Source of the DNA: Pseudoflavonifractor sp. 524-17
Lineage (GTDB): Bacteria > Bacillota > Clostridia > Oscillospirales > Oscillospiraceae
Reading direction: 5' to 3'
Length of the DNA stretch: 64,000 bases
Assembly (NCBI RefSeq): GCF_009935845.1
Contig: NZ_QWEK01000023.1
Span: 1 to 64,000 of the forward strand
The notes beneath the pieces were generated by a model that was not told the origin of the DNA, searched no databases, and was given only the letters and a program-made list of their open reading frames with translations. Shown one piece after another: positions 28,762 to 38,181 of the stretch; the first letter of the stretch is position 1; each line of letters begins with the position of its first letter. A program made the position numbers and the translations under genes.

Positions 28762-28854
28762 CACTTGTCCATGGCATAAACCAGAGGACACACCAGCACG
28801 AACAGGCTCCCGGCCACATAGATGACCGGCTCCTGGGTTCGTCTGGCGCACTTT

Positions 28855-28931
28855 TGGTGGACCTGAAGGGGATCGAACCCTCGAACCTCACGGATGCGAA
28901 CCGTGCGCTCTCCCAGCTGAGCTACAGGCCC
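28855..28931 (-). tRNA. tRNA-Ala (CGC)
   Basis: A 77-nt tRNA with encoded CCA, acceptor GGGCCTG/CAGGTCC containing the G3:U70 pair that specifies alanine, D-loop TAGCTCAGCTGGGAGAGC, anticodon loop TTCGCAT and T-loop TTCGATC. Confidence 0.93.
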
Positions 28932-29256
28932 ATATCATAAACCCTAACTAAGCCCTAATGGGGCGACTGGCCTATGGGACTTGATTATTATAGCACACTT
29001 TGGAAAAAAGTAAAGCCTTTTTTTAAAAAATATAAAAATGTGCTTTCCTGTTTGGAAATACAGCCTTTCATGGCCAATAGGGCCGCGCGGGAAAGCCATC
29101 GCTGGTCAGCTTTTCCGCCAGCTGCCGGGTCCGTTCCGTCCGGGAGACGCAGACAATGGCGGTGCAGCAGAAAAAGGGCTTGTCACCTGTGAATCACAGG
29201 CGGCAGGCCCTTTCAGACGCATATCGAACCTTTTTTATCTTCTCCCAGGAGAGCTG
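28932..29256. other. intergenic region with terminator and a helicase-like relic
   Basis: A minus-strand terminator lies at 29171-29214. Between about 29070 and 29165 the minus strand reads TAIVCVSRTERTRQLAEKL followed by SDGFPARPYWP and a stop, which resembles the C-terminal helicase-domain start of RecQ-like proteins. It has no start, no upstream context and is about 30 codons, so at most it is a relic. Nothing else is visible. Confidence 0.35.
29171..29214 (-). terminator. terminator of the membrane-protein gene
   Basis: On the minus strand GGGCCTG...CCTGTGA and TCACAGG...CAAGCCC form a two-part stem followed by TTTTT. Confidence 0.7.
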
Positions 29257-30027
29257 TTACATGAGACGGGCGGTGTAGTAGACTGCCATTACCAGGAGCC
29301 ACACGATGAGAGCCACATAGAGGAACATCATAGCGCCCACAATCAGACCTACCACCTGAATCAAGGCCACCACCAAGCAGTTAATATACAGCATGGTATA
29401 GCTGGCGTGCTTGGACAGCAGGGCCATAGGCTTGCCCTTGACGGAGATCGTGCCGCCGTTGGTCTGGAGGGTGCGGGTGAGCAGAGCCACCGCGGCCAGC
29501 AGCAGACCCTCCGCCACCAAATAGGAGTAGACCACCGCGCCGTGGGCGATCCGCCGCTCCAGCAGCCACAGGCCCAAAAAGCCGGCCACACCCATCAGCG
29601 CCACAAGGAAAAACTCCCGCTGGTAGAGGTAGTAGATCAGCGCCAGCACCGCCATGCAAGGCACTGCGGTGTAGAGCACCCGGATGCCGGTAGAGGGGTA
29701 CAGCCGCAGGATCACCGCGCAGGCCGCCAGCACTGCCAGCACCGTGGTGACAATCTGGGGCAGAAGGGTGGGCTTGCCGTCCTTGCGGCTCTTCAGCCAC
29801 CAGGCGAGGGAGGCGGCGAAGCAGAGGGGCAACGCAATGGCCAGAACTTGAAAGACCTTATCCAACGCCAGACGCAGGGGAATCTGCGCTACGGTGTAAT
29901 TGACATAATACCGGCTGAGGAAGAGCAGCAGGGCCTCCAGTACAACGGAGCCGGCGATCCACACGAGAACGCGGTTAAGAATCGCGTCTTCCTGCTTGCT
30001 CCGCTCCGCTTTTTCTCTCTTGTTCAT
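29257..30027 (-). CDS. multi-pass membrane protein of unknown function
   Basis: A 256-residue protein with a short charged N-terminus (MNKREKAERSKQEDAILNR) and about seven hydrophobic segments from residue 22 onward. It has no catalytic motif that I recognise. A basic cytoplasmic loop (KSRKDGKPT) lies near residue 85 and another (QTNGGTISVKGKP) near 190. AGGAGATGAA precedes the start. It is monocistronic, with its own terminator. Similar seven-TM proteins are common in Oscillospiraceae without assigned function. Confidence 0.8.
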   Translation of the reverse strand: MNKREKAERSKQEDAILNRVLVWIAGSVVLEALLLFLSRYYVNYTVAQIPLRLALDKVFQVLAIALPLCFAASLAWWLKSRKDGKPTLLPQIVTTVLAVLAACAVILRLYPSTGIRVLYTAVPCMAVLALIYYLYQREFFLVALMGVAGFLGLWLLERRIAHGAVVYSYLVAEGLLLAAVALLTRTLQTNGGTISVKGKPMALLSKHASYTMLYINCLVVALIQVVGLIVGAMMFLYVALIVWLLVMAVYYTARLM

Positions 30028-30222
30028 GTATTCATCTCCTGTATTTTATCTCATGTTTTTACATTTTAGCAGATTGCCCACCAATTTGCAACAGGGAAAA
30101 GCGGGTTTGGTTGAGAGAAGGCTTTACCCCCACCCCGTGCTATGCTACAATAGGCTTCAGGCAAAACAGGGGGGTTTCTCTTGAATGAGAGACTGTTTTT
30201 TACAAGGGACAGGAGTATGTTG

Positions 30223-31281
30223 ATGAAAAAGATCGGTTCACTGCTGGGATTGGGCGTCCTCACTCTTTTGCTGGGGGCCTGCGGGGCGCCGGGGCGGGGG
30301 AGTGCGGCGCAGACCCCGGCGGTGCGTGAGTTCTTTGCTATGGATACCTTTATGTCGGTGCAGGTGTGGGGCGCCGGGGGAGAGGCGGCGGCCGCTGCCC
30401 TCCAGACAGAGACGGTACGGCTGGAGGGCCTGTTCTCCCGCGCCAGAGCGGAGAGCGACATCACCCGGCTCAACGCCCGGGCGGGGGACGGGACGCAGGT
30501 GCCCCTGTCGCCGGAGACCGTACAGGTGCTGGCGGCAGCGGGGGAAGTCCGCCGGGCTGTGGGCGGGACCTTTGACGTGACCGTCGCTCCGGTAATGGAC
30601 CTGTGGGGCTTTGGGGCCGGGGGGACAGGGTGCCGGGTGCCGGACCCGCAAGCCCTGTCCCGGTGTCTGGCCCTGGTGGACGGGGGAAAGCTGGAGACCG
30701 GGGACGGCTGGGCCCGTCTGGAAGAGCCGGGAATGGAGGCGGACTTGGGAGGCATCGCCAAGGGGTATACCGCCGGCCGGCTGGTGGAGCTGCTGGGGGA
30801 GTATGAGGTGTCCTCCGCCCTTCTGAACCTGGGTACCAGCACTATTGCCGCCGTGGGCGCCCGGCCGGACGGCACGCCCTGGCGGGTGGCCCTCCGGGAT
30901 CCCCGGCAGGAGGAGGGGCAGATCATGGTGCTGGCGCTTTCGGACCGGATTTTGTCTACCTCCGGGGGCTATGAGCGGTTTTTTGAGGCGGATGGCAGTA
31001 TCTATCACCACATTCTGGATCCCCGCACCGGCTGGCCCGCCGGCAGCGGCCTGCTGTCGGTGACGGTGGTGGCGGAGGATGGCGCCCTGTCCGACGTCCT
31101 GTCCACCGCCCTGTACGTCCTGGGACCGGAGGCGGCGGTGGACCTGTGGCGGACCGCCGGGGATTTTGAGTGCGTGCTGTGCCAGACAGACGGCGTAGTG
31201 CTGGTGACGGAGGGGCTGGAGGACCAGATGACGTTTGGGGGGGAGGACTATGGGTACACCTGTGAGATCGTCCGCCGCTGA
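30223..31281 (+). CDS. apbE: FAD:protein FMN transferase, lipoprotein
   Basis: Attaches FMN covalently to threonine of extracytoplasmic proteins such as Rnf/Nqr subunits, using FAD and Mg2+. The 352-residue protein starts with a lipoprotein signal (LTLLLGACG, lipobox Cys at about 19). The ApbE features FFAMDTFMSVQVWG, ADLGGIAKGYTAGRL, LLNLGTS and HHILDPRTGWPA are present. I use ATG 30223, 7 nt from AGGAG; ATG 30217 is too close to it and TTG 30181 is weaker. The next gene begins inside its 3' end. Confidence 0.95.
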   Translation: MKKIGSLLGLGVLTLLLGACGAPGRGSAAQTPAVREFFAMDTFMSVQVWGAGGEAAAAALQTETVRLEGLFSRARAESDITRLNARAGDGTQVPLSPETVQVLAAAGEVRRAVGGTFDVTVAPVMDLWGFGAGGTGCRVPDPQALSRCLALVDGGKLETGDGWARLEEPGMEADLGGIAKGYTAGRLVELLGEYEVSSALLNLGTSTIAAVGARPDGTPWRVALRDPRQEEGQIMVLALSDRILSTSGGYERFFEADGSIYHHILDPRTGWPAGSGLLSVTVVAEDGALSDVLSTALYVLGPEAAVDLWRTAGDFECVLCQTDGVVLVTEGLEDQMTFGGEDYGYTCEIVRR

Positions 31282-31669
31282 CCGCCCGGGGCCCCGTCTG
31301 TGGGACGGGGCGGTGGTGCTGGCGGTGCTTATCGCCGCCGGAGCGCTGTTCTGGTGGCTGAGACCGGCGGGGGGCGGGGCGCTCACCCTCACCATCCGCC
31401 TGGACGGCGCAGTCGCCGCAGCCTATGACATGACTGCCCCCGGCGTGCCGGAGACGATCTCGATTGACGCGCCGTGGCCCCTGTGGCTGGAGCGGTCTGG
31501 GAACCGGGTGCGGGTGGCGCAGAGCAGCTGCCCCGGCCGGGACTGCGTCCACACCGGCTGGATTGGCCGGGCGGGAGAGCAGATCATCTGTCTTCCCAAC
31601 AAGCTCATTATTTCCCTTACAGGGGGACAGGATACGTCCACAGACAATTTTGACGTAATTGCCGGATAA
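31250..31669 (+). CDS. NusG domain II-type membrane-anchored protein
   Basis: A 139-residue protein with one TM segment (about 17-37) and an extracytoplasmic NusG-II-like domain; the hallmark [13 protein letters not shown] and the C-terminal [14 protein letters not shown] are visible. This family is regularly found beside apbE or with polyprenyl-diphosphate synthase subunits in Firmicutes, but its function is unknown. ATG 31250 lies inside the apbE gene, overlapping its end by 32 nt in another frame, with GGGGGGGAGG as ribosome site. It may be a partner of the flavinylation enzyme. Confidence 0.88.
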   Translation: MGTPVRSSAADRPGPRLWDGAVVLAVLIAAGALFWWLRPAGGGALTLTIRLDGAVAAAYDMTAPGVPETISIDAPWPLWLERSGNRVRVAQSSCPGRDCVHTGWIGRAGEQIICLPNKLIISLTGGQDTSTDNFDVIAG

Positions 31670-31727
31670 GAAGTTCCCGCCAGAAGAGAAAAAGAGACAG
31701 CCTTTATTATTTAAGGAGGGCAATTCT

Positions 31728-33242
31728 ATGGGTCCCTATCTGCTGGCCCTGGACCAGGGCACCACCAGTTCCCGCGCGATTTTGTTTGACCGGGAGCAAC
31801 GTATCTGCGCGATCTCCCAGAAGGAGTTTACCCAGTTTTACCCCCGGGAGGGGTGGGTGGAGCACGACGCCATGGAGATCTGGTCCACCCAGTACGGGGT
31901 GATGATGGAGGCCATCGCCCAGTCCGGCGCGGCGGCGGGGGAGATCGCAGCCATCGGCATCACCAACCAGCGGGAGACCACGATCCTTTGGGACCGGGAG
32001 ACCGGCCGGCCCATCCATAACGCCATTGTGTGGCAGTGCCGCCGCACCGCCCCTTTGGTGGACGGGCTGCTGGAGCGGGGGCTGGGGCCGTATATCCAGA
32101 CAACTACGGGTCTGGTGCCTGACGCCTATTTCTCCGCCACCAAGATCAAGTGGCTGCTGGACCATGTGGAGGGGGCCCGGGACCTGGCCCGGCAGGGCCG
32201 GCTGTGCTTTGGCACGGTGGACGCCTGGCTGCTGTGGAAGCTGACAGGCGGGGCAGTCCACGCCACCGACTACACCAACGCCTCCCGCACCATGCTCTAC
32301 GACATCCGCCGCCTGCGCTGGGACCAGCGTTTGCTGGACGAACTGGACATCCCGAAGGGCATTTTGCCTGAGGTGCGGCCCTCCAGCGGGATTTACGGCT
32401 ATACGGACATTCAGGGGGAGAAGGTGCCCATTGCCGGCATCGCCGGAGACCAGCAGGCCGCCCTCTTTGGCCAGACCTGCTTTGAGCCGGGGGACGCCAA
32501 GAACACCTACGGCACCGGCTGCTTCCTGCTGCTCAACACCGGGGCGGTCCCCTGCGAGAGCAAAAACGGCCTCATCACCACCATCGCCGTGGGGCTGGAG
32601 GAGGGGGTGCAGTACGCGCTGGAGGGCTCCGTCTTTGTGGGGGGCGCGGTGATCCAGTGGCTGCGGGACGAGCTGCGCTTTCTGGACGAGAGCCGGGACG
32701 CGGAGTATTATGCCCAAAAGGTGCCGGACACCGGCGGAGTGTACCTGGTCCCCGCCTTTACCGGCCTGGGGGCGCCCTACTGGGATATGTACGCCAGGGG
32801 GTGCATGGTGGGGCTCACCCGGGGCACCCGGCGGGAGCACATCATCCGGGCGGCCCAGGAGTCCATCGCCTATCAGGTGGCGGATCTGGCCCGGGCCATG
32901 GAGGGGGACACCGGCCTGCCCCTGTCCCAGCTCCGGGCCGACGGCGGGGCCAGCCGGGACGGCTTTTTGATGCAGTTCCAGGCGGACATTCTGGGCCGGC
33001 CTGTCCACCGCCCCGTCATCCGGGAGACCACCGCCCTGGGCACGGCCTATCTGGCCGGTCTGGCGGTGGGGGTGTGGCGGGACCGTGCGGAACTGAAGCA
33101 GCTGTGGCGGGAGGACCGGGCCTTTGTCCCCGCCATGGCGGAAGACCGCCGGTCCGCGCTGTTCGCCGGCTGGCACAGGGCGGTGGGCCACAGCCGGGGC
33201 TGGGCGGCGCCGCAAGGCGGGGGAGAGTTTGGCCAGCAATGA
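31728..33242 (+). CDS. glpK: glycerol kinase
   Basis: Phosphorylates glycerol to glycerol 3-phosphate with ATP. The 504-residue FGGY-family protein has the N-terminal [16 protein letters not shown], the glycerol-contacting [16 protein letters not shown], the Gly-rich [13 protein letters not shown] and the C-terminal [17 protein letters not shown] use ATG 31728, with GGAGG 8 nt upstream. The usual FBP-inhibition and PTS-regulation His regions cannot be judged with confidence. No glpF or glpD lies next to it, so the gene is a stand-alone kinase here. Confidence 0.96.
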   Translation: MGPYLLALDQGTTSSRAILFDREQRICAISQKEFTQFYPREGWVEHDAMEIWSTQYGVMMEAIAQSGAAAGEIAAIGITNQRETTILWDRETGRPIHNAIVWQCRRTAPLVDGLLERGLGPYIQTTTGLVPDAYFSATKIKWLLDHVEGARDLARQGRLCFGTVDAWLLWKLTGGAVHATDYTNASRTMLYDIRRLRWDQRLLDELDIPKGILPEVRPSSGIYGYTDIQGEKVPIAGIAGDQQAALFGQTCFEPGDAKNTYGTGCFLLLNTGAVPCESKNGLITTIAVGLEEGVQYALEGSVFVGGAVIQWLRDELRFLDESRDAEYYAQKVPDTGGVYLVPAFTGLGAPYWDMYARGCMVGLTRGTRREHIIRAAQESIAYQVADLARAMEGDTGLPLSQLRADGGASRDGFLMQFQADILGRPVHRPVIRETTALGTAYLAGLAVGVWRDRAELKQLWREDRAFVPAMAEDRRSALFAGWHRAVGHSRGWAAPQGGGEFGQQ

Positions 33243-33377
33243 GGCCCTGGGGAAGATATGCCAGTCAGGTATTGCCGTCTATATTAAGGAAGTATTTGCT
33301 TTTTCAAAATCCCCCTGCTCTGCGCCGCGTCTCCGGGGAGCTGTGTGGGAAAAGAGATAAAAATATGAAAAGCCATA

Positions 33378-33406
33378 TTGCGAAACAGAGAAAAATGATG
33401 TATGAT
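33378..33406 (+). promoter_or_regulatory. promoter of the SRP RNA
   Basis: TTGCGA (33378-33383), a 17-nt spacer and TATGAT (33401-33406). The transcript would start near 33413, about 45 nt before the mature RNA, implying 5' processing. Confidence 0.65.
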
Positions 33407-33454
33407 AACAAGCGGAGCTTTCCGAAAGCCGGGACGGCGGTCCGGCTTACGGCA

Positions 33455-33727
33455 AGGCCGCACTAGTCGGGGAGATAGCGGTGCCCTGTTACCTGCAATC
33501 CGCTACAGCAGGGATGAAGCCCGGCCCCCGGATTTTCGCTGTGTCGTCTGACCCAGGCAAGCGGTGATGATGGATCGGTCCCGCGCAACGGGACCCCGTG
33601 AACCGTGTCAGGTGGGGAACCAAGCAGCACTAAGCGGACTGTCCCGTGTGCCGCGGGAGGCCCGCTCCTGAGCTGGCTGCCTGGGTAACGGACAGGGCGG
33701 AAACTTCAAAGGCCGGTGTGCGGTCTT
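33455..33727 (+). ncRNA. ffs: signal recognition particle RNA, large bacterial type
   Basis: About 270 nt, the size of Firmicutes scRNA with an Alu domain. The 5' end (GCCGCACTAG... TAGCGGTGCCCTGTTACCTG) matches the Alu-domain consensus and pairs with the 3' end (GGTGTGCGG). The S domain contains GTGAACCGTGTCAGG, the GGAA tetraloop in GGGGAACC and AAGCAGCACTAAGC. It binds Ffh to target secreted and membrane proteins. It precedes dnaX, the arrangement seen in Bacillus. The exact ends are estimated. Confidence 0.93.
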
Positions 33728-33755
33728 GCCATAAGCCGGCACAGTCGGAAGCGCA

Positions 33756-33797
33756 GGAGCGAAGCGGCGGGGGTGCCCCCATCCTCGCTCCTTTTCT
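33756..33797 (+). terminator. terminator between SRP RNA and dnaX
   Basis: GGAGCGA and TCGCTCC form the outer stem, with a GGGGG/CCCCC inner pair, followed by TTTTCTC. Confidence 0.7.
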
Positions 33798-33838
33798 CTA
33801 TTTTTATGGCGTTTATGCCGCGGAAGAGGTGAACCGCT

Positions 33839-35542
33839 TTGTATCAGGCCCTTTATCGAAAGTGGCGGCCCCGCACCTTTGACGATGTGGTGGGGCAGTC
33901 CCATATTACCGATACCCTCAAGCGGCAGGTGGCGGCGGGGCGGCTGTCCCACGCCTACCTGTTCACCGGTACCCGCGGGACAGGGAAGACCTCCTGCGCG
34001 AAAATTCTGGCCCGGGCGGTAAACTGCGAGCACCCAGTGGAGGGAAACCCCTGCAACCAGTGCCCGTCCTGCCTGGGGATCGAGAATGGCTCCATTCTGG
34101 ACGTACTGGAGCTGGACGCCGCCTCTAACAACGGCGTGGATCAGGTCCGGGCCCTGCGGGACGAGGCGGTGTACACCCCCGCGGCGGTGCGCCGGCGGGT
34201 GTACATTGTGGACGAGGTCCACATGCTGTCCACCGCGGCGTTTAACGCCCTGCTGAAAATCCTGGAGGAGCCGCCGGCCCATTTGATGTTCATCTTAGCC
34301 ACCACAGAGCTGCATAAGGTGCCGGCCACCATTAAATCCCGGTGCCAGCAGTTCGCCTTCAAGCGCATTCTGCCCTCGGACATCACCCAGCGCCTGGGCT
34401 ATGTGGCGCAGCAGGAGGGCATGGAGCTCACCCAGGAGGGCGCGCAGCTGCTGGCCCGTCTGGCGGACGGGGGCCTGCGGGACGCCCTGTCCCTGCTGGA
34501 TCAGTGTACCAACCCCACCGGCGTGGTGGGGGAGGCGGAGGTGCTCAGCGCCCTGGGCCTGGCAGGCAATGTGGAGACGGCGGCGCTGATGGAGCGCATT
34601 GCCGGCGGGGACACCGCCGGCGCCTTGGAGACGTTGGGCCGGCTCTACGCCGCTGGGAAGGACGTGGGCGCCCTGCTGGGGGAGCTGGCCTCCCTGACCC
34701 GGGATTTGCTGGTGCGCAAGACTGCACCCCAGGGGGGCGCGGCGCTGCTCACCGGCGGCTATGAGGAGCGCGTCATGGGACAGTTGGGCGGCCGGCTGGC
34801 GGCGCCCCGGCTGATGCAGATGCTGGAGCTGCTGCAATCCACCCTGGCGGACCTGTCCCGCAGCAGCAACCGCCGCACCGATGCGGAGCTGTGCCTCATC
34901 AAGCTGTGCGACACCACGCTGGACCACAGCCCGTCCGGCCTGAGCGCCCGGCTGGCCCGGTTGGAGGGGATGATTTCCGGCGGCGGGGCGGAGTGGCCGG
35001 CGCGGCCGGAGCCGGCCCCGGTATCCCCGGCCCTGGCGGCAGAGCCGGCCACTCCCGCTCCGGCGGAGAGAGCGCCTGCGCCGGCGCAGGCGGAAAAGTC
35101 AGACTCCCAAAAGGCGGAACCGCAGAAGGCAAAGGCTCCCCCGGCCCGGCCCGGCGGGGATCTCTGGCCCAGGCTGGCGGAGGCCCTGCGGGGACAGGTG
35201 CCCATGAGCGTCTACCCCTTCCTCAGCAACCCCGCCATGGTGCAGGGACAGCTGGAGGATGAGCGGCTGATCCTGTGGGTGGACAGCGAGTTCACCCGGG
35301 ACCTTGTGGGCAAGGCCGCAGTTGTGGAGGCGGTGAAGCGGACGGCGGAGGGACTGCTGGGACAGAGCGTGGGCTGCACAGTCTCCGTGGGCAGGCCCCC
35401 AGAGGCGGCGCCCGTGCCGGGACAAGCCCTGGCTTCACAGACGCGGCCGGCAGCAGAACACCCTGGGGAGCCGGCCCATGACAAGCTGAAGGACCTGGCA
35501 GCCCGCGGGGCCCGGTTTGATAATATTATTGTGCAAGCGTGA
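33839..35542 (+). CDS. dnaX: DNA polymerase III subunits gamma/tau
   Basis: Clamp-loader ATPase of the replisome. The 567-residue protein starts with MYQALYRKWRPRTFDDVVGQ, has a Walker A (GTRGTGKTS), a zinc module (CEHPVEGNPCNQCPSC), Walker B (VYIVDEVHML) and a sensor I region, then collar and a Pro/Ala-rich linker (about 375-440) before the tau C-terminus. The start is TTG at 33839 behind AGAGGTG; no ATG fits the family N-terminus. It is followed by ybaB after 30 nt, the conserved Gram-positive order, but recR is absent downstream. Confidence 0.96.
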   Translation: MYQALYRKWRPRTFDDVVGQSHITDTLKRQVAAGRLSHAYLFTGTRGTGKTSCAKILARAVNCEHPVEGNPCNQCPSCLGIENGSILDVLELDAASNNGVDQVRALRDEAVYTPAAVRRRVYIVDEVHMLSTAAFNALLKILEEPPAHLMFILATTELHKVPATIKSRCQQFAFKRILPSDITQRLGYVAQQEGMELTQEGAQLLARLADGGLRDALSLLDQCTNPTGVVGEAEVLSALGLAGNVETAALMERIAGGDTAGALETLGRLYAAGKDVGALLGELASLTRDLLVRKTAPQGGAALLTGGYEERVMGQLGGRLAAPRLMQMLELLQSTLADLSRSSNRRTDAELCLIKLCDTTLDHSPSGLSARLARLEGMISGGGAEWPARPEPAPVSPALAAEPATPAPAERAPAPAQAEKSDSQKAEPQKAKAPPARPGGDLWPRLAEALRGQVPMSVYPFLSNPAMVQGQLEDERLILWVDSEFTRDLVGKAAVVEAVKRTAEGLLGQSVGCTVSVGRPPEAAPVPGQALASQTRPAAEHPGEPAHDKLKDLAARGARFDNIIVQA

Positions 35543-35572
35543 TCGGACAGAGATGAAGGAGGAACCACAGCC

Positions 35573-35920
35573 ATGGCAAAAGGATACGGACGGCCCGGCA
35601 TGGGCGGTATGGGCGGCGGCATCAATATGAATATGATCAAGCAGGCCCAGAAAATGCAGCAGGACATCGCCAAGAAGCAGGCGGAGCTGGAGGAGAAGGA
35701 GTACACGGCCCAGGCGGGCGGCGGCGTGGTGGAGGCCAAGGTCAACGGCCAGCGGACGCTGCTCAGCGTGACCATCAACCCGGAGGCGGTGGATCCGGAG
35801 GATGTGGAGATGCTCCAGGATCTTATTGTGGCCGCGGTGAACGAGGCTCTGCGCACGGCGGAGAGCGAGATGGCGGCGGCGATGCAGAAGATCACCGGCG
35901 GCCTGAGCCTGCCGTTCTGA
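35573..35920 (+). CDS. YbaB/EbfC nucleoid-associated protein
   Basis: A 115-residue DNA-binding protein. After a Gly/Met-rich N-terminal tail, the family core is clear: KQAQKMQQDIAKKQAELEEKEYTAQAGGGVVEAKVNG and the C-terminal helix EDVEMLQDLIVAAVNEAL. Members form dimers that bind DNA without strong sequence preference and are linked with dnaX. It has AAGGAGG upstream and a terminator downstream. Confidence 0.95.
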   Translation: MAKGYGRPGMGGMGGGINMNMIKQAQKMQQDIAKKQAELEEKEYTAQAGGGVVEAKVNGQRTLLSVTINPEAVDPEDVEMLQDLIVAAVNEALRTAESEMAAAMQKITGGLSLPF

Positions 35921-36040
35921 GAGCCTGTACGGCTTGGCGAGGACCCCGGATTCTGGCCGCAAAGATTTGCGCTGAGGCGGTTGGCACCGCATCCAGGACG
36001 GAAAACCAGCGGCGGGGCCGGCCCGCTGCGGTACAGCAAC

Positions 36041-36070
36041 AAAACCTCCACAAGCGGGAGGTTTTTTGTT
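36041..36070 (+). terminator. terminator of dnaX-ybaB
   Basis: AAAACCTCC and GGGAGGTTTTTT pair around a short loop. It also lies directly ahead of the next gene's ribosome site. Confidence 0.85.
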
Positions 36071-36102
36071 TCTTTTCAACCGAAACAGACAGGGAGGTTT
36101 TT

Positions 36103-37230
36103 ATGGAACAGGCGAAGGTATACTTTACCGATCTGCGGGTAACAGCAGGAGACAGTCTGCCCAAAAAGCTGGCGCGGCTGATCCGGACGGCGGGCATTGA
36201 GACCATTGACTTTACGCGGAAGATGACGGCCATTAAGCTCCACTTCGGCGAGCCGGGGAATCTGTCCTACCTGCGGCCCAACTACGCCAAGGCGGTGGCG
36301 GACGTGGTGAAGGAGCTGGGGGGCGTTCCCTTTCTGACGGACTGCAACACCCTGTACGCCGGACGGCGGAAAAACGCCCTGGAGCACCTGGACAGCGCCT
36401 ATGAAAACGGCTTCTCCCCCTTCTCCACCGGGTGCCAGGTGATCATCGGGGACGGGCTGAAGGGCACCGACGACATTGAGGTTCCGGTGGAGGGAGGCGT
36501 CTATGTCAAAAACGCCAAGATCGGCCGGGCTATCATGGACGCGGACGTGTTCCTCTCCCTGAGCCACTTCAAGGGCCACGAGGCCACCGGGTTCGGCGGC
36601 GCGCTGAAAAACATCGGCATGGGCTGCGGAAGCCGGGCGGGAAAGATGGAGCAGCACTCCGCCGGCAAGCCGGAGGTGAACCAGGCCAAATGCGTGGGCT
36701 GTAAGCAGTGCGCCAGGCAGTGCGCCCACAGCGCCATCTCCTACGGAGAAGGCCGGAAGGCCGCCATTGACCACAGCAAATGCGTGGGCTGCGGGCGGTG
36801 CATCGGCGTATGCAATTTTGACGCCATCCACAACCCCAACGACTGCGCGAATGACGAGCTCAACGCCAAAATCGCCGAGTACAGCAAGGCGGTGGTGGCA
36901 GGACGGCCCCATTTCCACATCAGCCTGGTCATTGATGTGTCCCCCTACTGCGACTGCCATGGGGAAAACGACGCCCCCATTCTGCCGGATGTGGGCATGT
37001 TCGCTTCCTTTGATCCGGTGGCCCTGGACCAGGCCTGCGCGGACGCCTGTCTGCGGCAGACCCCCCTGCCCAACTCCAGACTGACGGACAACATGCAGGC
37101 GGCGGACTTCCACGATCACCACGACCACTTCTGCAACAGCTTCCCCGAGACCAACTGGAGAACCTGCCTGGAGCACGGGGAGCGCATCGGCCTGGGTACC
37201 CGGCAGTATGAGCTGATTCAGGTAAAATAG
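36103..37230 (+). CDS. DUF362 protein with two [4Fe-4S] ferredoxin motifs
   Basis: A 375-residue protein. Residues 1-185 are a DUF362 domain (KLHFGEPGNLSYLRP, FLSLSHFKGHEATGFGGALKNIGMG). Then two 4Fe-4S motifs follow: KCVGCKQCARQCAH at about 195 and KCVGCGRCIGVCNF at about 228. The C-terminal segment is rich in His and Cys (CDCHGEND, FHDHHDHF). It is likely a soluble electron-transfer protein of anaerobic metabolism, but no reaction is known for the family. AGGGAGG precedes the ATG. Confidence 0.88.
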   Translation: MEQAKVYFTDLRVTAGDSLPKKLARLIRTAGIETIDFTRKMTAIKLHFGEPGNLSYLRPNYAKAVADVVKELGGVPFLTDCNTLYAGRRKNALEHLDSAYENGFSPFSTGCQVIIGDGLKGTDDIEVPVEGGVYVKNAKIGRAIMDADVFLSLSHFKGHEATGFGGALKNIGMGCGSRAGKMEQHSAGKPEVNQAKCVGCKQCARQCAHSAISYGEGRKAAIDHSKCVGCGRCIGVCNFDAIHNPNDCANDELNAKIAEYSKAVVAGRPHFHISLVIDVSPYCDCHGENDAPILPDVGMFASFDPVALDQACADACLRQTPLPNSRLTDNMQAADFHDHHDHFCNSFPETNWRTCLEHGERIGLGTRQYELIQVK

Positions 37231-37242
37231 GGAAGGGATCGA

Positions 37243-37271
37243 TTGACTTTTTGGGGCAATCAGGATATAGT
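37243..37271 (+). promoter_or_regulatory. promoter of deoC
   Basis: TTGACT (37243-37248), a 17-nt spacer and TATAGT (37266-37271), about 45 nt upstream of the deoC start. Confidence 0.75.
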
Positions 37272-37317
37272 TGGCGTGTAGCATGGATAGAATAGGGTAA
37301 TAGAAAGGGATGAATTT

Positions 37318-37965
37318 ATGGATATCGCCAATATTCTCTCACGGTGCGACCATACGCTGCTGAAGCAGGACGCCACGTGGGAGCAGATTAAGACCATCTG
37401 TGATGACGGCATGGCCTTTCATTGCGCATCAGTGTGCATCCCGGCTTCCTATGTGAAGCAGGCCTCCAACTATGTGGGGAACGAGCTGAAGATCTGCACA
37501 GTGATCGGCTTCCCCAACGGCTACTCCACCACCACGGTGAAGGTGTTTGAGACGGAGGACGCCATCCGCAGCGGCGCGGACGAGATCGATATGGTAATCA
37601 ATCTGGGCTGGGTAAAAGACCAGCGTTGGGACGACGTGCTGGAGGAGATCAAGACCATCAAGGCGTCGTGCAAGGGCCGCATTCTCAAGGTCATTGTAGA
37701 GACCTGCCTGCTGACCGAGGCGGAAAAGATAAAGATGTGCGAGCTGGTCACCAAGGCGGGGGCGGAGTATATCAAGACTTCCACCGGCTTTTCCACCGGG
37801 GGGGCCACTGCCGCGGATGTGGCGCTGTTCAAGGCCCACGTGGGGCCGGACGTGAAGATCAAGGCCGCCGGCGGGATACACTCTTTTGAGGAGGCCCAGG
37901 CCATGCTGGACGCCGGCGCGGATCGGCTGGGGGCCAGCGCTCTGGTAAAGCTGGCCAAAAACTGA
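37318..37965 (+). CDS. deoC: deoxyribose-phosphate aldolase
   Basis: Splits 2-deoxyribose 5-phosphate into acetaldehyde and glyceraldehyde 3-phosphate in deoxynucleoside use. The 215-residue TIM barrel has DHTLLK near the N-terminus, [10 protein letters not shown], Asp91 in [11 protein letters not shown], the Schiff-base Lys153 in [14 protein letters not shown] and KAAGGI later. It has its own promoter. The next gene encodes a BMP-type lipoprotein of the nucleoside-binding family, so the pair fits nucleoside uptake and breakdown. Confidence 0.96.
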   Translation: MDIANILSRCDHTLLKQDATWEQIKTICDDGMAFHCASVCIPASYVKQASNYVGNELKICTVIGFPNGYSTTTVKVFETEDAIRSGADEIDMVINLGWVKDQRWDDVLEEIKTIKASCKGRILKVIVETCLLTEAEKIKMCELVTKAGAEYIKTSTGFSTGGATAADVALFKAHVGPDVKIKAAGGIHSFEEAQAMLDAGADRLGASALVKLAKN

Positions 37966-38073
37966 GATTTGCAACGATTTATGCTCTTTGGGCGGGCTTC
38001 TGCGCTGGCAGAGGCCCGCTTTGTTACTCATGTAACAATTCTGAAACTTTTTTCGGAAACCGGACAAATGTAG

Positions 38074-38102
38074 TTGCTCTTTGAACGGACATATTGTATA
38101 AT
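38074..38102 (+). promoter_or_regulatory. promoter of the BMP lipoprotein gene
   Basis: A perfect TATAAT (38097-38102) lies 17 nt after a weak TTGCTC (38074-38079), leaving an 80-nt leader. Confidence 0.65.
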
Positions 38103-38181
38103 ACACCTATCCCCAGACCGGTGCGGGACAGACCGTCTTACGGATTGGGGTCCTGTATTTAGGAAAGGAAGGTCGATTACA

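Noticed and set aside
28760-28850. Possible short membrane-like minus-strand peptide (PVIYVAGSLFVLVCPLVYAMDK)
   Set aside because: No start, no upstream gene and only about 30 codons beside tRNA-Ala; not distinguishable from chance.
35921-36040. Possible repeated intergenic element between ybaB and its terminator
   Set aside because: I found no second copy in this window by eye, and no clear structure apart from the terminator.
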